Translations under genes and position numbers: made by a program
Origin: JBGSON01 sp041739085
Lineage (GTDB): Bacteria > Patescibacteriota > Gracilibacteria > CAIRYL01
Direction: 5' to 3'
NCBI GenBank assembly: GCA_041739085.1
Contig: JBGSON010000032.1
Location: 1 to 64,000, forward strand
DNA: 64,000 nt
Notes under the pieces: model-generated
Database searches by the model: none
What the model saw: only the letters and a program-made list of their open reading frames with translations
Told to the model about the DNA's origin: nothing
Shown: piece by piece, positions 50,298-59,965 of the stretch
Layout: each line of letters opens with the position of its first letter
Numbering within the stretch: the first letter of the stretch is position 1

Positions 50298-52880
50298 GGA
50301 TTTTGCTCTCTCAAGGGCAGATTTCCATTGTTCACGAAGATGCTTCAAGGATTCTTTCTCAAGAGGATTTCGGAAGAGGACTTCGCGCGTCTCATGCGTG
50401 AGTGCATTCTCTGTTTTTTCAAATCCGGAGAGGACAAAGGATTCTCTCCCTGTTTTTCCGGAAAGCCAGCGGAGAAATTTCTCTTTTGGAGTGAGGCGAA
50501 GATAGGGGGAAAGAACATTCCGGTAATATCTCCTGGAGAAGATCCCGGCTGTGAGAACACAGAGCGAAATGAGAATGACAGCGGTGCGGTCTTTCAGAAA
50601 ACTCCAGAGTGCTTTCTGTTTCAGTCCCGTATATCCGACGATGTTTTCAAACCATTTCAATTCGAAGACGTCATAGTACCGGAGGAGAGTGCCGAGGACG
50701 GGGGCATCTTCAAACCAGAAAGAAACGGGGATTGACGGGGGAGTCGGATCAAATCGTTCCCATTTCCCGGTTTCATCAAGGACTTCAACCCAGGAATGGG
50801 CGTGCGATCCGCGGATGATCCATGCTCCCGCTTCTTCATTCCATTCTCCTCCGGTAAATCCGTTCACGAGCGTCGCGCTATATCCGAAGTGCTGGAGCGT
50901 GACGGCGAGCACGGTCGCGAAATATTCACAGTGACCCTGTTTTTTTTCGTAGAGAAATGACGGAAGATTCGGCGCGGGGTCTTCGAGAGAATAGGTGAAT
51001 CCCGCGTCCTCTCGGATGTATTTTTCGAGTCCCTCGGGAGTCTTCTCGACCGAATCAGGAATGGACTGCCAAAAGGACTGCAGGAGAGTATCAATATCGG
51101 GCGATATGCCGTTCCTCATTTTCGGGACCGGCGAATAGGAATCCGTGATCTCTCCGTCTCCGTCCGTTTCGAACGTGATCGCCACATCGAGGGCTTTGCT
51201 CTTCGGCTCTTTGAACTCCGCGACGGAACGGTCCGGGGTGAGCTTTACGACATCTCTTTCGTTGATGGAGAGAGGGATCTTCGGGAGGAAGAGGTGCTTC
51301 TGGCTGTCGAGGTAGTATTTTATGGTCCAGGTCTCTGTCTCCGTGGCGGAAGCATGATAGCTGTCGTATTCGTAGGGGATAAAATTTTCGATCCCCATTT
51401 TTTCCCAGTTCCCTCCGGAAAACCGGTCGTACCGCATTCCCCTCCAGTAGAGGCTGTTCAAATAGGGGACAGAATCCTGAGAGATATTTTCGATGACGAT
51501 CTGCTTCGCGTAGTTCATTTTCATCTGCCGGATATCATTGAGCGAGACGGTGTCGGAAAAGCCGACTTTGTCCGGAATATTTTTCCTGAGCTGTGGTCCG
51601 CGGTTCTCTCCGTACGTCCCGTGAGGAAGGAAAAAGAAGAGGACGATCGTGAGACCGATGACCGCAAAATTCATCCCGATATATGATCTTTTGGTTTTTT
51701 CCCGCCCGAAACTCGATGAATATTCCGTTCCTTCCTCACCGCTCGCGTAGATGGAAAAGAGAGCGATCGCCTGGAGGAGGTAGACGAGAAAAAAGATCCC
51801 GAACCATCCCCTGAGCGTGAAGAGAGAAAGCGCGACAAAAACGAAGAGGACGAGGAAGATGAAGAAGAACGCGTCCCTTCGCTCCCTGAGGAAGAAGTGT
51901 TTCATGACCGCGAGGAGGAGGAGGAAATGCACTCCCGACTCCACCGGATCACCCTTAAATCCGCTCTCCACCACGCATCCGATGAAAACGAGGAGAACGA
52001 TGAAGTTCATCATCTTTCTTCCGCCGAGCGGCCAGTGGAGTTTCTTCGTCCAGAGGAGGTTCACGCCGAACATGAGAAAGGCGACGAAAGAAAAGAGGGG
52101 ATTCCTCCATTCAAAAGACGCGGCGATGACGCCGAGGAGGATCATGCTCCATTCCACGACCGGACCGAAAGAAAGGTCGTTCCTGAGAGTGAGCGGGAGA
52201 TCGCTCCGCATCCGGAGTTTCTCGAGTTTTTTCTCGTGTTTTTCATCCCCTTTCGTCATGTCCGGAACGACCTCTTTCACGTACCATTCCCCCCTCTTCG
52301 CCGTCTGGAGGTAATCGATACGCGCGACATTATCGCCGGGTTGAAGCGGGCGGACATGGAAATATTCATCCGCGCATTCGCGGGTTTCCAGGATGCGGAT
52401 GTTTTCCGGTTGCGCTCTCGGGACACTGGGAAGAGTGATGACGGAACGGAAAATATCGAGTCTTCCCTGAAGCACAAAGAGGATCTTCACTTTTTCTTCT
52501 CCCGAGGGAAGAGAAAGTGATTTGTCGGGAATGAGATACCGGACGTCATCTCCGTCATCTTCCGCGATCCGGAAATAGGAATACTCCCGCTCTTTTTTCC
52601 ATTCGATATGAAGAATGAGCTCTCCGTCGATTATCTTCCACGAAACGGAACATGCCCTTTTCGTGAGGAAAATATCGATGAAAGAATAGAGGAAGAGTGC
52701 AAGGCCAAAGGCCGGGATGAACATGAGGACCTGGATCCCTTTATAAAATGAGATGAAGGTGAGGAGGATCCCCATCCCGAGGAAGATCATCCCAGTTTTT
52801 GAAATCGGTCCGCGGACCGTGAACCACGCATCTCCGCGTTTTATGAGTTTTCCTATCGAAGATTTCAGTTTTTGTATCAT
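50280..52880 (-). CDS. DUF58-transglutaminase (TgpA-like) fusion membrane protein
   Basis: 866 aa. Residues 1-205 look like DUF58: two N-terminal TMs, a beta domain, and the FHVRPLQPGDNVARIDYLQT/KRGEWYVKEVVPD motif. Residues 235-425 carry six or more TMs as in TgpA (DUF3488). The transglutaminase core at 600-715 has the full triad: C651 (GHCEYFA), H695 (AHSWVEV) and D711 (FDPTPP). A last TM at about 766-786 leads to a cytoplasmic C-domain. In most bacteria DUF58 and TgpA are separate proteins next to MoxR; here they are one chain 15 bp after MoxR. Likely acts on surface proteins; substrate unknown. Confidence 0.9.
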   Translation of the reverse strand: MIQKLKSSIGKLIKRGDAWFTVRGPISKTGMIFLGMGILLTFISFYKGIQVLMFIPAFGLALFLYSFIDIFLTKRACSVSWKIIDGELILHIEWKKEREYSYFRIAEDDGDDVRYLIPDKSLSLPSGEEKVKILFVLQGRLDIFRSVITLPSVPRAQPENIRILETRECADEYFHVRPLQPGDNVARIDYLQTAKRGEWYVKEVVPDMTKGDEKHEKKLEKLRMRSDLPLTLRNDLSFGPVVEWSMILLGVIAASFEWRNPLFSFVAFLMFGVNLLWTKKLHWPLGGRKMMNFIVLLVFIGCVVESGFKGDPVESGVHFLLLLAVMKHFFLRERRDAFFFIFLVLFVFVALSLFTLRGWFGIFFLVYLLQAIALFSIYASGEEGTEYSSSFGREKTKRSYIGMNFAVIGLTIVLFFFLPHGTYGENRGPQLRKNIPDKVGFSDTVSLNDIRQMKMNYAKQIVIENISQDSVPYLNSLYWRGMRYDRFSGGNWEKMGIENFIPYEYDSYHASATETETWTIKYYLDSQKHLFLPKIPLSINERDVVKLTPDRSVAEFKEPKSKALDVAITFETDGDGEITDSYSPVPKMRNGISPDIDTLLQSFWQSIPDSVEKTPEGLEKYIREDAGFTYSLEDPAPNLPSFLYEKKQGHCEYFATVLAVTLQHFGYSATLVNGFTGGEWNEEAGAWIIRGSHAHSWVEVLDETGKWERFDPTPPSIPVSFWFEDAPVLGTLLRYYDVFELKWFENIVGYTGLKQKALWSFLKDRTAVILISLCVLTAGIFSRRYYRNVLSPYLRLTPKEKFLRWLSGKTGRESFVLSGFEKTENALTHETREVLFRNPLEKESLKHLREQWKSALERAKSHIPTS

Positions 52881-52895
52881 GGATTCTCAGAACGT

Positions 52896-53843
52896 TTACA
52901 TCCCCTGGAAAGCGTGGGCGTAGAGTTTGTCGACGGCTTTATTGAGTTCCTTCTTCCCGATCGTCTCGTTGAGAGGCTCGATACGGTGGGAGAGGAACGG
53001 TTGTGCGAGGTCGATCCCGTCCTCGGGGATGACATAATCCCGTTTATTGAGTACCGCATTCGCCCGGAGCGCGGATGAAAATATGGAAAGTCCGCGGGGG
53101 CTGATCCCATATCGGTATTCCTCTGGATTTCTCGTCCATTCCGCGAACCGGATGAGGCGTTCCAATATCTCATCGCTTATGGAAACATGCGTCGCCGCCT
53201 CCTGGAGGTCGAGGATTTCTTTCTCGCTCAGGATCTCCGGGACCTCCGCAACCTTCTCTTCGAGTTTCAGGTAACTCTGTTCCGAGAGGATCTTCTTCTG
53301 GATCTCCTTGTCCGGGAAACCCATGGAGAGGAAACAGGCGAACCGGTCTCTCTGCGCCTCCGGAAGGGGATACGTCCCCTTGAGTTCGAGGGGATTTTGA
53401 GTCGCCATGACGAGGTGGACCTTCGGGAGAGGGAATTTTTTTCCCGCGATCGAGATCTGCTTCTCCTCCATTGCTTCAAGAAACGCGCTCTGGGTCTTCG
53501 GATGCATGCGGTTGATCTCGTCGATGAGGACGATCTCCTGGAAAATCGGACCTTTTTTGATCGTGAACGCTTTTGTCTCAAAATCGATGATCTCTCCCCC
53601 GATGATGTCCTGGGGGAGGGTGTCCGAAGTCCCCTGGATCCTCGAAAAACTTCTTCCGAGGACCGCGGAAAAAGCTTTCGCGAGCGTTGTCTTCCCCACT
53701 CCCGGGAGATCTTCGATGAGGATGTGCCCGCGGATAAGGAGCGTAATCTCGAGGAGCCGGATGATCCGGAGCTTTTCGAAGGCAAACGGAAGGAGCGCGT
53801 GCTCGAATTCGCCCAGTTTTTTTTCGATTTCAGAAGAATTCAT
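52896..53843 (-). CDS. MoxR-family AAA+ ATPase
   Basis: A chaperone-like ATPase, 315 aa. Walker A GVGKTTLAKAF, QGTSDTLPQDIIGG, Walker B IVLIDEINRMHPKTQSAFLEAMEE, sensor-1 ATQNPLELKGTYPLPEAQRDRF, and a C-terminal YGISPRGLSIFSSALRA lid. Pairs with the DUF58-transglutaminase protein immediately downstream, as MoxR/DUF58/TgpA genes usually do, probably to mature or gate that membrane protein. Confidence 0.95.
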   Translation of the reverse strand: MNSSEIEKKLGEFEHALLPFAFEKLRIIRLLEITLLIRGHILIEDLPGVGKTTLAKAFSAVLGRSFSRIQGTSDTLPQDIIGGEIIDFETKAFTIKKGPIFQEIVLIDEINRMHPKTQSAFLEAMEEKQISIAGKKFPLPKVHLVMATQNPLELKGTYPLPEAQRDRFACFLSMGFPDKEIQKKILSEQSYLKLEEKVAEVPEILSEKEILDLQEAATHVSISDEILERLIRFAEWTRNPEEYRYGISPRGLSIFSSALRANAVLNKRDYVIPEDGIDLAQPFLSHRIEPLNETIGKKELNKAVDKLYAHAFQGM

Positions 53844-53960
53844 GGATTTGTTTGGTTACACTGTATTATAGAGGAAAACGGGGGAAAATGGTAGGCGGAA
53901 GTAAGTTCATAAAGGTTTAAAAAAGTTCATTGTTCTGAGAGGTAGTGCCCCGGAGAAAGG

Positions 53961-53980
53961 GTCACCCGAGGACGGGTGAC
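53961..53980. repeat. GTCACCCG hairpin
   Basis: GTCACCCG/CGGGTGAC with loop AGGA, sister of 49477-49496. Both have compensating changes in the stem. Confidence 0.7.
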
Positions 53981-53984
53981 TCCA

Positions 53985-54062
53985 GAAAAATTTGCTTGCG
54001 AGCTTGCCTGCTTGCCCGCTTGAACACTTGCCTGCTTGAACACTTGCTTGCTTGAACACTTA
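53985..54062. repeat. Period-8 RCTTGNNN repeat
   Basis: About nine octamers of form GCTTGCCT, GCTTGAAC, ACTTGCTT just beyond the pgi stop. No gene in 53844-54063. Confidence 0.85.
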
Positions 54063-54063
54063 C

Positions 54064-55365
54064 TCACTCCTTCTTCCCCGATAAATACTCCTTCGTCAGC
54101 TTTTTCGAAAGCTCCACACCCGGCTGATCAAAGGCATTGATCCCGAAGAATTCCCCGAGGAAAGCGACCGATCCTTCGAAGAGAAGGAAGAGCGCCCCAA
54201 GGTTTTCCTCATCGATTTTCGGAATGCGGAGAGTGATATTCGGACGATCCGCTTTTGTGAGCGCATCCGATGTCGCCCGTTTTTCTGTTCTCAGGAGACT
54301 CCCGAAATCAACACCTTTCAGATAATGGAATTCCTTTTCTCCGTTTCCCGGGACCGGGATGGGGAGAGGTTTTTCCGTAAGATCTTCCACCTCGAGAAAC
54401 ATGATGAGCTTGTCAAAAGGCCCTTCCATGTAGAGCTGGGACTGGGAATGCTGGTCCGTGGCGCCGAGGGCGTTCACTGGCGTAATACCGACATGGACCT
54501 CCTTCCCTTTTTCGTCACGCGCTTTCCCGATGGATTCCGCGAGAAGCTGGCGGTACCAGTCCGCGAACCGAAAAAGCTTCTCAGCATACGGCATCATGAC
54601 GGTAATGGTTTTTCCTTTTTTTGAAAGGAGATACTGGATCGCGGCGATCTGGAACGGGAGATTGTCGGCGAAAGAACGCGAGAGGAAGGAATTCTTCATC
54701 TTGATAGCGCCCGAAAGGAGTTTTTCCGCATCAATGCCGAGGAGCAGTGCGGGAAGAAGCCCAACGGAAGTGAGGACGGAGAACCGGCCTCCGACATTTT
54801 CAGGGACGGGAAACGAAGTCACGTTCTCGCGCTCCGCCTCTTTTCTCAGAAACCCGTTCTCCGGATCAGTGATGAAAACAAAATGATCTTTGATCGGAAG
54901 ACCCGCTTTCTCCACTTCGTCCTTGAAATAGAAATACTGGGATATGGTTTCCGGAGTACTGCCGGACTTTGTGATGACGAGGAACAGTGTTTTTGAGAGA
55001 TTGATACGCGCTCTGCATTCCGCGATGAGGGAAGGATCGATATTGTCGAGAATATAAAGCGCCGGGGTTTTCTCGGAAAAAGAATTCCCGAATGCTTCTT
55101 TCAGCGTATGGATCCCGAGAGCCGATCCTCCGATTCCGAGAACGACGACCGATTCGAATTTTTCTCTCGCTCCATGTGAAAATGACTCTATGTCCCTCAT
55201 GAGTTTTTTCCCCGCGAGGACTTCATCGCGATAAAACCCCTGATTCCTTCTCCTGATATTCTCCAGGAAGGGAACAATGCGGGAAGATTGTTCCTCCATC
55301 TCAGAACGGCTGATACCGTGGGAATCCGTTATTTTTTCCAGCGAAGAGAAGTCAAGAGTGATCAT
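54064..55365 (-). CDS. pgi: Glucose-6-phosphate isomerase
   Basis: Interconverts glucose-6-phosphate and fructose-6-phosphate. 433 aa, the short bacterial type. VVLGIGGSALGIHTL, the FLVITKSGSTPETISQ phosphate loop, GGRFSVLTSVGLLPALLLG and the catalytic Glu-region/QHSQSQLYMEG are present; FGINAFDQPGVELSKKL ends the protein. 20 bp upstream of it is transaldolase in the same direction. Confidence 0.96.
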   Translation of the reverse strand: MITLDFSSLEKITDSHGISRSEMEEQSSRIVPFLENIRRRNQGFYRDEVLAGKKLMRDIESFSHGAREKFESVVVLGIGGSALGIHTLKEAFGNSFSEKTPALYILDNIDPSLIAECRARINLSKTLFLVITKSGSTPETISQYFYFKDEVEKAGLPIKDHFVFITDPENGFLRKEAERENVTSFPVPENVGGRFSVLTSVGLLPALLLGIDAEKLLSGAIKMKNSFLSRSFADNLPFQIAAIQYLLSKKGKTITVMMPYAEKLFRFADWYRQLLAESIGKARDEKGKEVHVGITPVNALGATDQHSQSQLYMEGPFDKLIMFLEVEDLTEKPLPIPVPGNGEKEFHYLKGVDFGSLLRTEKRATSDALTKADRPNITLRIPKIDEENLGALFLLFEGSVAFLGEFFGINAFDQPGVELSKKLTKEYLSGKKE

Positions 55366-55385
55366 CGTTCATGGATGAGAGGGAT

Positions 55386-56030
55386 TCATGATTTCATCTT
55401 TTCCCAGTCGGAGAGGAATTTTTTTATCCCCTGATCCGTGAGCGGATGGGCGACGAGTTTGTCGAGGATCTCCGGCGGGATAGTGGCGATATCCGCCCCC
55501 GCCTTCATCGCGGAGAGAACATGTTCCGGATGCCGGATGCTCGCGGCGAGCACCTTTGTCTCAAAATCATACGTCCGGAAGATCTCCACGATGTCAAAGA
55601 CGACCTCCATCCCGTCCACTCCGATATCATCAAGCCTCCCGACGAAAGGGCTTACCAGTGTCGCGCCTGCTTTTGCGGCGAGGACAGCTTGTGCGGGAGT
55701 GAAGACGAGCGTGATGTTCGTATGAATTCCTTCCGAGACCAGTACCTTGCATGCCTTGAGCCCCTCCGCAGTCATCGGGAGTTTCACGTATATGTTCTTC
55801 GCCCACTTCGCGTACTTCCGTCCTTCCCGAACCATTCCCTCGGAATCCATGGCGATGACTTCCGCGCTCACGGGACCAGGGATTATAGCGGTGATCTCCT
55901 TGATCCGCTTTTCGAGCGGCACACCTTCTTTAGCGATGAGCGAGGGATTCGTCGTCACTCCGTCGATGATGCCCCACGAAGCATATTTTTTGATGGCGGA
56001 AACTTCTGCGGTGTCGAGAAATATCTGCAT
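55386..56030 (-). CDS. tal: Transaldolase (TalC/FSA type)
   Basis: A 214-aa single-domain aldolase of the non-oxidative pentose phosphate branch. [30 protein letters not shown], the Schiff-base Lys in [15 protein letters not shown], and [13 protein letters not shown] are intact. Short form like fructose-6-phosphate aldolases, so F6P aldolase activity is an alternative; most such proteins are transaldolases. Co-directional with pgi. Confidence 0.92.
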   Translation of the reverse strand: MQIFLDTAEVSAIKKYASWGIIDGVTTNPSLIAKEGVPLEKRIKEITAIIPGPVSAEVIAMDSEGMVREGRKYAKWAKNIYVKLPMTAEGLKACKVLVSEGIHTNITLVFTPAQAVLAAKAGATLVSPFVGRLDDIGVDGMEVVFDIVEIFRTYDFETKVLAASIRHPEHVLSAMKAGADIATIPPEILDKLVAHPLTDQGIKKFLSDWEKMKS

Positions 56031-56119
56031 GAGAATAATGAAAAATCTGCTGCCATTGTATCACTCCTCTCTGGAATCTGGGAATGTCAGACGCGGGTAT
56101 TGTTTACAGGATTACAAAA

Positions 56120-56256
56120 AGCTCAAGCAGGCGAGTGTTGAAGCTGGCAAGTATTCAAGCCGGCAAGTGTTCAAGCTGACAAGTGTTCAAGTGTGGAAAG
56201 CAGGCCTTTTTCTTATGAGTATGCACACTTGAACACTTGAATACTTGAACACTTTC
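56120..56256. repeat. Period-8 CAAGNNNN repeat with inverted tail
   Basis: CAAGTATT CAAGCCGG CAAGTGTT-type octamers, followed by ACTTGAACACTTGAATACTT, the complement. Between tal and murF. Confidence 0.85.
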
Positions 56257-56257
56257 C

Positions 56258-57505
56258 CTACTTCTTCCCCCACTCCTCCCCCTGCCGGCAGAGGAGTCCG
56301 GCATCAGCGGGATCGAGGAGGAGCATTCTGACTGCGCGTTCGAGGAATACTTCGTTCTGGGAACCTTTCACGAGAAGGAAATCTCCTTTTTTTAAATGAG
56401 TCTTGAGGTGATTTCCGGCGCTCTCCGCATCCGGGAAGATCATGAGAGGTTTTTTCCCCTTCACCCCTTTTGAAAAGGAGGCCTGCTCTTTTCCAACAAA
56501 AAAGATCTCATCCGCGTTCTCCGCCGCGGAACTCCCGAGTTCTTCATGAAACTGAGCAGAGAAACCGCCGAGCTCGTTCATATTCCCGAGGAGCGCGAGT
56601 TTCCTCCGTGCGGGGATCTCCGGAAGCGTACGGAGGGCGGCTTTCGTCGCCACAAGCCCCGAGTTATAGGAAGAGTCCCAGATAATGCTTTCTGATGAGC
56701 CCCGGATGATCCTCCCGCGTCCGGGAGGAGGAGAAAAGGTCTTGAGATATGCTGCGCTCAGTTCCATCGGGATCCCGAATTCTTCTCCGAGAATGATCGC
56801 CGGGAGAAGCACCGACGTATGGTAAACGCCGAGGATCGGAACGGCATACGAGACCATCGCATTTCCCTTCTGAACATCAAAAACGATCCCGCTCTCTTTC
56901 TGAAAAGCGTTCCGGACATGGTACGTGGACTCTTTCTCTTCTCCGTATCCGATAACCGGAGCGGAAGAAAAATCTTTCATCTTTTTCACTTCGGCATCAT
57001 CGAAATTGAGGATCGCCGTTCCGTTCTTCGGAAGTCCCTCCGGGAGCATCTGTTTCTCGAGCCGTATCTGGGAGATGTTTTTGAACTGATGTTCGCTGAG
57101 ATGCATCGGACCGATCCTCGTCACGACAGCAAACCGGGGATGTACGATTGTGAGGAGCTCCGCCATATCCCCGGGTTTATCGACTCCGTATTCCAGGACG
57201 ACGACGTCGGGGATTTCGATAGTTTTCGTCAATACCCGGGAAAGGATCTTCAGCCATTTCCACGGCGATGAAAAACCGGATTCCGTTTCTCCGACAAGAG
57301 AGAGGAGGATGCCGATTTCAGTATTAAAACCCTCGGGAGAGGAGAGGACCGAATATTTCTTTTCGAGGACATGGACGATGGCATTTTTTGCCGTCGTCTT
57401 TCCCATGGAACCGGTGACTCCGATGATCTTTGCGGAAGAGGAGAGGATTCGTTTTGCTTTTCTCTTCAGGAGAAAGATGATCAGGTTTTTTACAAACTGT
57501 TTCAT
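56258..57505 (-). CDS. murF: UDP-N-acetylmuramoyl-tripeptide--D-Ala-D-Ala ligase
   Basis: Adds D-Ala-D-Ala to the peptidoglycan precursor. 415 aa: ATP loop GVTGSMGKTTAKNAI, FNTEIGILLSL, EYGVDKPGDMAELL, LNFDDAEVKKM, and SYNSGLVATKAALRTL in the C-domain. Co-transcribed with the TPR gene upstream (15-bp gap). Related to CapB-like ligases, but motif set is MurF. Confidence 0.92.
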   Translation of the reverse strand: MKQFVKNLIIFLLKRKAKRILSSSAKIIGVTGSMGKTTAKNAIVHVLEKKYSVLSSPEGFNTEIGILLSLVGETESGFSSPWKWLKILSRVLTKTIEIPDVVVLEYGVDKPGDMAELLTIVHPRFAVVTRIGPMHLSEHQFKNISQIRLEKQMLPEGLPKNGTAILNFDDAEVKKMKDFSSAPVIGYGEEKESTYHVRNAFQKESGIVFDVQKGNAMVSYAVPILGVYHTSVLLPAIILGEEFGIPMELSAAYLKTFSPPPGRGRIIRGSSESIIWDSSYNSGLVATKAALRTLPEIPARRKLALLGNMNELGGFSAQFHEELGSSAAENADEIFFVGKEQASFSKGVKGKKPLMIFPDAESAGNHLKTHLKKGDFLLVKGSQNEVFLERAVRMLLLDPADAGLLCRQGEEWGKK

Positions 57506-57520
57506 GCCGGTGGGGAAGAG

Positions 57521-58714
57521 TTAAAATCCAAGCGCCTGCAGTCTTCTCACTTCTTCTTTTGCCGCTTCATCATAGGGAGAGAGGTCGAGTACTTTCATAT
57601 ACCATTTCTTCGCTTCCGCGAAATGTTTTGCTTCGAGCGAAGTGTCAGCGAGGAGATAGAGGAAGCTGATGTTTCTCGGGTCGCGCTTGATCGCTTCCTG
57701 AAAGCAATGGATTGCGGTGTCGAGGTCCTTGATGACGAAATAGACCTGACCGAGATTCGCATACCGCGCACCGTGTTCGGGATCAAGTTCAATGGCTTTC
57801 TGATATGCGTCGATGCATTCATCGAACTTCTTATCTTTGAAGAGGGAGAGACCGAGATTCGTATACACGGCCGGATTTTTTGGCGTGAGCTCCACAAGCT
57901 GCCGGTACAGTCCTTCCGCTTTTCTATAGGATTCAGTCTGAAGATAGAGGAAGGCAAGCTTCTGAAGTGCGGGGATGTTCATCTCGTCAAAGGCAAGGAT
58001 CTTGATGAAGTGTTTTTCTGCTTCCTCAAGCTCTACGCGTGCGAGATGGACCTCCGCTTTCTTGAGAAGTTCATGGATCTCATTGGAATGAGCAGAAGGT
58101 TTCTCTGATTTTGATTTTTTCTTATGAGCCTCCTGGGATCCGGCTTCCTTCTCCGGCTTCTCTTCATTTTTCGGATCGGATTCTTCTTCTTCCCTTTCTT
58201 TGGAAAAAACAAAAGCTTCGACCTGTTCCGTGAGTTCACTTTCTTCTTCGCCGGGAGAAACATCTCTTTCTATGATCGTTTCCGCAATCACAAAGCTCTC
58301 CCCCGCAGGACTTTCATCATGTGAGGATTCATCCGAAACACCGGAGCGCTCCTTCTCATGGAGGATGGCTTCTTCCATGAGACGTACCGATTTTTTGTCA
58401 TCCTCAAACGTGAGATATCCGAGTTCTCTTTCGCGGGTGGATCTTTTCTCTTCCTCCACTGCCTCTTCGACGCGGAGTTCAAACATCGTTTTTTCCTGCT
58501 CGATTTCTTCTTCGATGAATTTTTCGTCCTTTTCACTGAGTGTCTCCTCCGGCACAGGAGTTTCCTTGGTCTCTTCTGGGGCCGCGTTTCTCTCGAGAGC
58601 TTTTTTGATTCTCTGCCGCTCTTCTGACCGCTTTTTTATGATCTGGTCGATGAAAACTCCGGCAGCGCCGAGAATCGATGCGAAGAATGTTCCGATGAAT
58701 AATTCCGTTGGCAT
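57521..58714 (-). CDS. Membrane-anchored TPR protein
   Basis: 397 aa from the ATG at 58714 (MPTELFIGTFFASILGAAGVF); the frame upstream translates a simple repeat. An N-terminal TM (residues 3-24) is followed by a long, very acidic linker (about 40-235) rich in Glu and Lys, then five or six TPR units (AVYTNLGLSLFKDKKFDECI, GARYANLGQVYFVIKDLDTA). Topology suggests a cytoplasmic scaffold. It precedes murF and may organise cell-wall assembly (inference). Confidence 0.88.
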   Translation of the reverse strand: MPTELFIGTFFASILGAAGVFIDQIIKKRSEERQRIKKALERNAAPEETKETPVPEETLSEKDEKFIEEEIEQEKTMFELRVEEAVEEEKRSTRERELGYLTFEDDKKSVRLMEEAILHEKERSGVSDESSHDESPAGESFVIAETIIERDVSPGEEESELTEQVEAFVFSKEREEEESDPKNEEKPEKEAGSQEAHKKKSKSEKPSAHSNEIHELLKKAEVHLARVELEEAEKHFIKILAFDEMNIPALQKLAFLYLQTESYRKAEGLYRQLVELTPKNPAVYTNLGLSLFKDKKFDECIDAYQKAIELDPEHGARYANLGQVYFVIKDLDTAIHCFQEAIKRDPRNISFLYLLADTSLEAKHFAEAKKWYMKVLDLSPYDEAAKEEVRRLQALGF

Positions 58715-58785
58715 ATTCTCAGGGGGTGGGGGAACTTCCCTATTCTGAAGAAAATCGCGAAAAAAGTCGAGGGGAAGGAGGGAAT

Positions 58786-58915
58786 AGTACAAAGTACAAA
58801 ATACAAAGTACAAAACAGAAAAGAGAAAGGAAAGTAAGCAAGCCAACGACCCGGTAAGCGAGCAAGCAAGAGCTTTTGGGCTTGCTCGCTTGAATGCTTG
58901 TACGCTTGTTTACTG
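58786..58915. repeat. TACAAAR heptads merging into AAGCAAGC units
   Basis: Two repeat styles joined between the TPR gene and holB. No gene in 58715-58933. Confidence 0.8.
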
Positions 58916-58933
58916 GATTGCCACTCTTTTTTT

Positions 58934-59965
58934 TCAGGAGAACGAAAGGAAAAGCTCTTCGAGAGAGAACCTCTTGTTCACATTTTTCCGTATCTTCTCA
59001 CGAGCTTCATCCGTGCGGTCAACGAGGACGCAGAGGTCCTCGAAACTGAACGTATTGCCCAGCACCATGGATTTTCTGAATGCTTTCTCCCGGATGAGAG
59101 TCCTCAGAAAATGAAGGAATCCATCAAGGAATTCATGGAGCTCTTTGTCCGATTCTCCGCGCGAAAGCGTATCTGCGAGAGCAAAAAGACGTCCAGTCTC
59201 CCCGTGCTGGAGATAATGGGCGAGATCCGTATAGAGGAGTTCCTGGGAATTGAGATAGCTGGGGTCTGCCAGGAACCGGACAAGTCTGCTCCTGCGCCCC
59301 TGCATAAGAGTGATGATCCGTTCTTTTTTCTCGTCAGGCAGACCGGGATCTGCTTCGTCCAGGGTCTTCTTGAGGAGAGAATTCGGAAGGAGTCCCATTT
59401 CGATGATCCTGACCCGGGAGAGGACTGTGGAAAGGAGGCTGTCCTTATGGGTCGCCGTCATGAGGAAAATAGTTTTCTCCGGCGGCTCTTCGAGCGTTTT
59501 CAAAAAAGTGTTCATCGCTTCTTCTGTCATCCGCTCCATGTCCCGGATGATACAGATCTTGTATGGGGCATCCGTTTTTTGCCAGAGGGATCTCGTGAAT
59601 TCAAAGACATCATCGACACCGATCTGGTCGCTTCTTTTCTGGATCTTTTTCCGGTGCATCTGGTCAAAATTCGAATACTTCGCGAGCACATCAAAATCCT
59701 CCTCCTTGTCCTTGATCCAGAGGCGGTCTATGACGATGGCATTCGGATAGATATTTTTTTCAACGCGGAAACAGGAATCACAATTTCTGCAGATATTCTT
59801 TTCTTCGCACTGGAGGAGCTCTGCGAAAGTCTTCGCGAGCCGGAATTTCCCGATTTCCTTCGGTCCGCAGAAGAGGTATGCATGGCTCAGTGAGCGGTTT
59901 TCAAAATCCCGCTCGAGTCTGTCGATGATTTTCTCGTGGCCGATGATGCGCCAGGGGAATTTTAT
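58934..59965 (-). CDS. holB: DNA polymerase III delta' subunit, no canonical start codon
   Basis: A clamp-loader AAA+ subunit of about 343 aa. Conserved sequence (GHEKIIDRLERDFENRSLSHAY, FCGPKEIGKFRLAKTF, the C-x2-C-x2-C knuckle NICRNCDSC, then the sensor region MNTFLKTLEEPPEKTIFLMTA) runs upstream to about 59950. The delta'-type loop lacks a normal Walker A lysine context, as expected. The frame stops at TAA just above, and between that stop and the first conserved residue there is no ATG, GTG or TTG. Only ATA (59963-59965) or ATC (59969-59971) could serve. The first GTG, at 59689, would remove about 90 conserved residues. Confidence 0.85.
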   Translation of the reverse strand: MKFPWRIIGHEKIIDRLERDFENRSLSHAYLFCGPKEIGKFRLAKTFAELLQCEEKNICRNCDSCFRVEKNIYPNAIVIDRLWIKDKEEDFDVLAKYSNFDQMHRKKIQKRSDQIGVDDVFEFTRSLWQKTDAPYKICIIRDMERMTEEAMNTFLKTLEEPPEKTIFLMTATHKDSLLSTVLSRVRIIEMGLLPNSLLKKTLDEADPGLPDEKKERIITLMQGRRSRLVRFLADPSYLNSQELLYTDLAHYLQHGETGRLFALADTLSRGESDKELHEFLDGFLHFLRTLIREKAFRKSMVLGNTFSFEDLCVLVDRTDEAREKIRKNVNKRFSLEELFLSFS

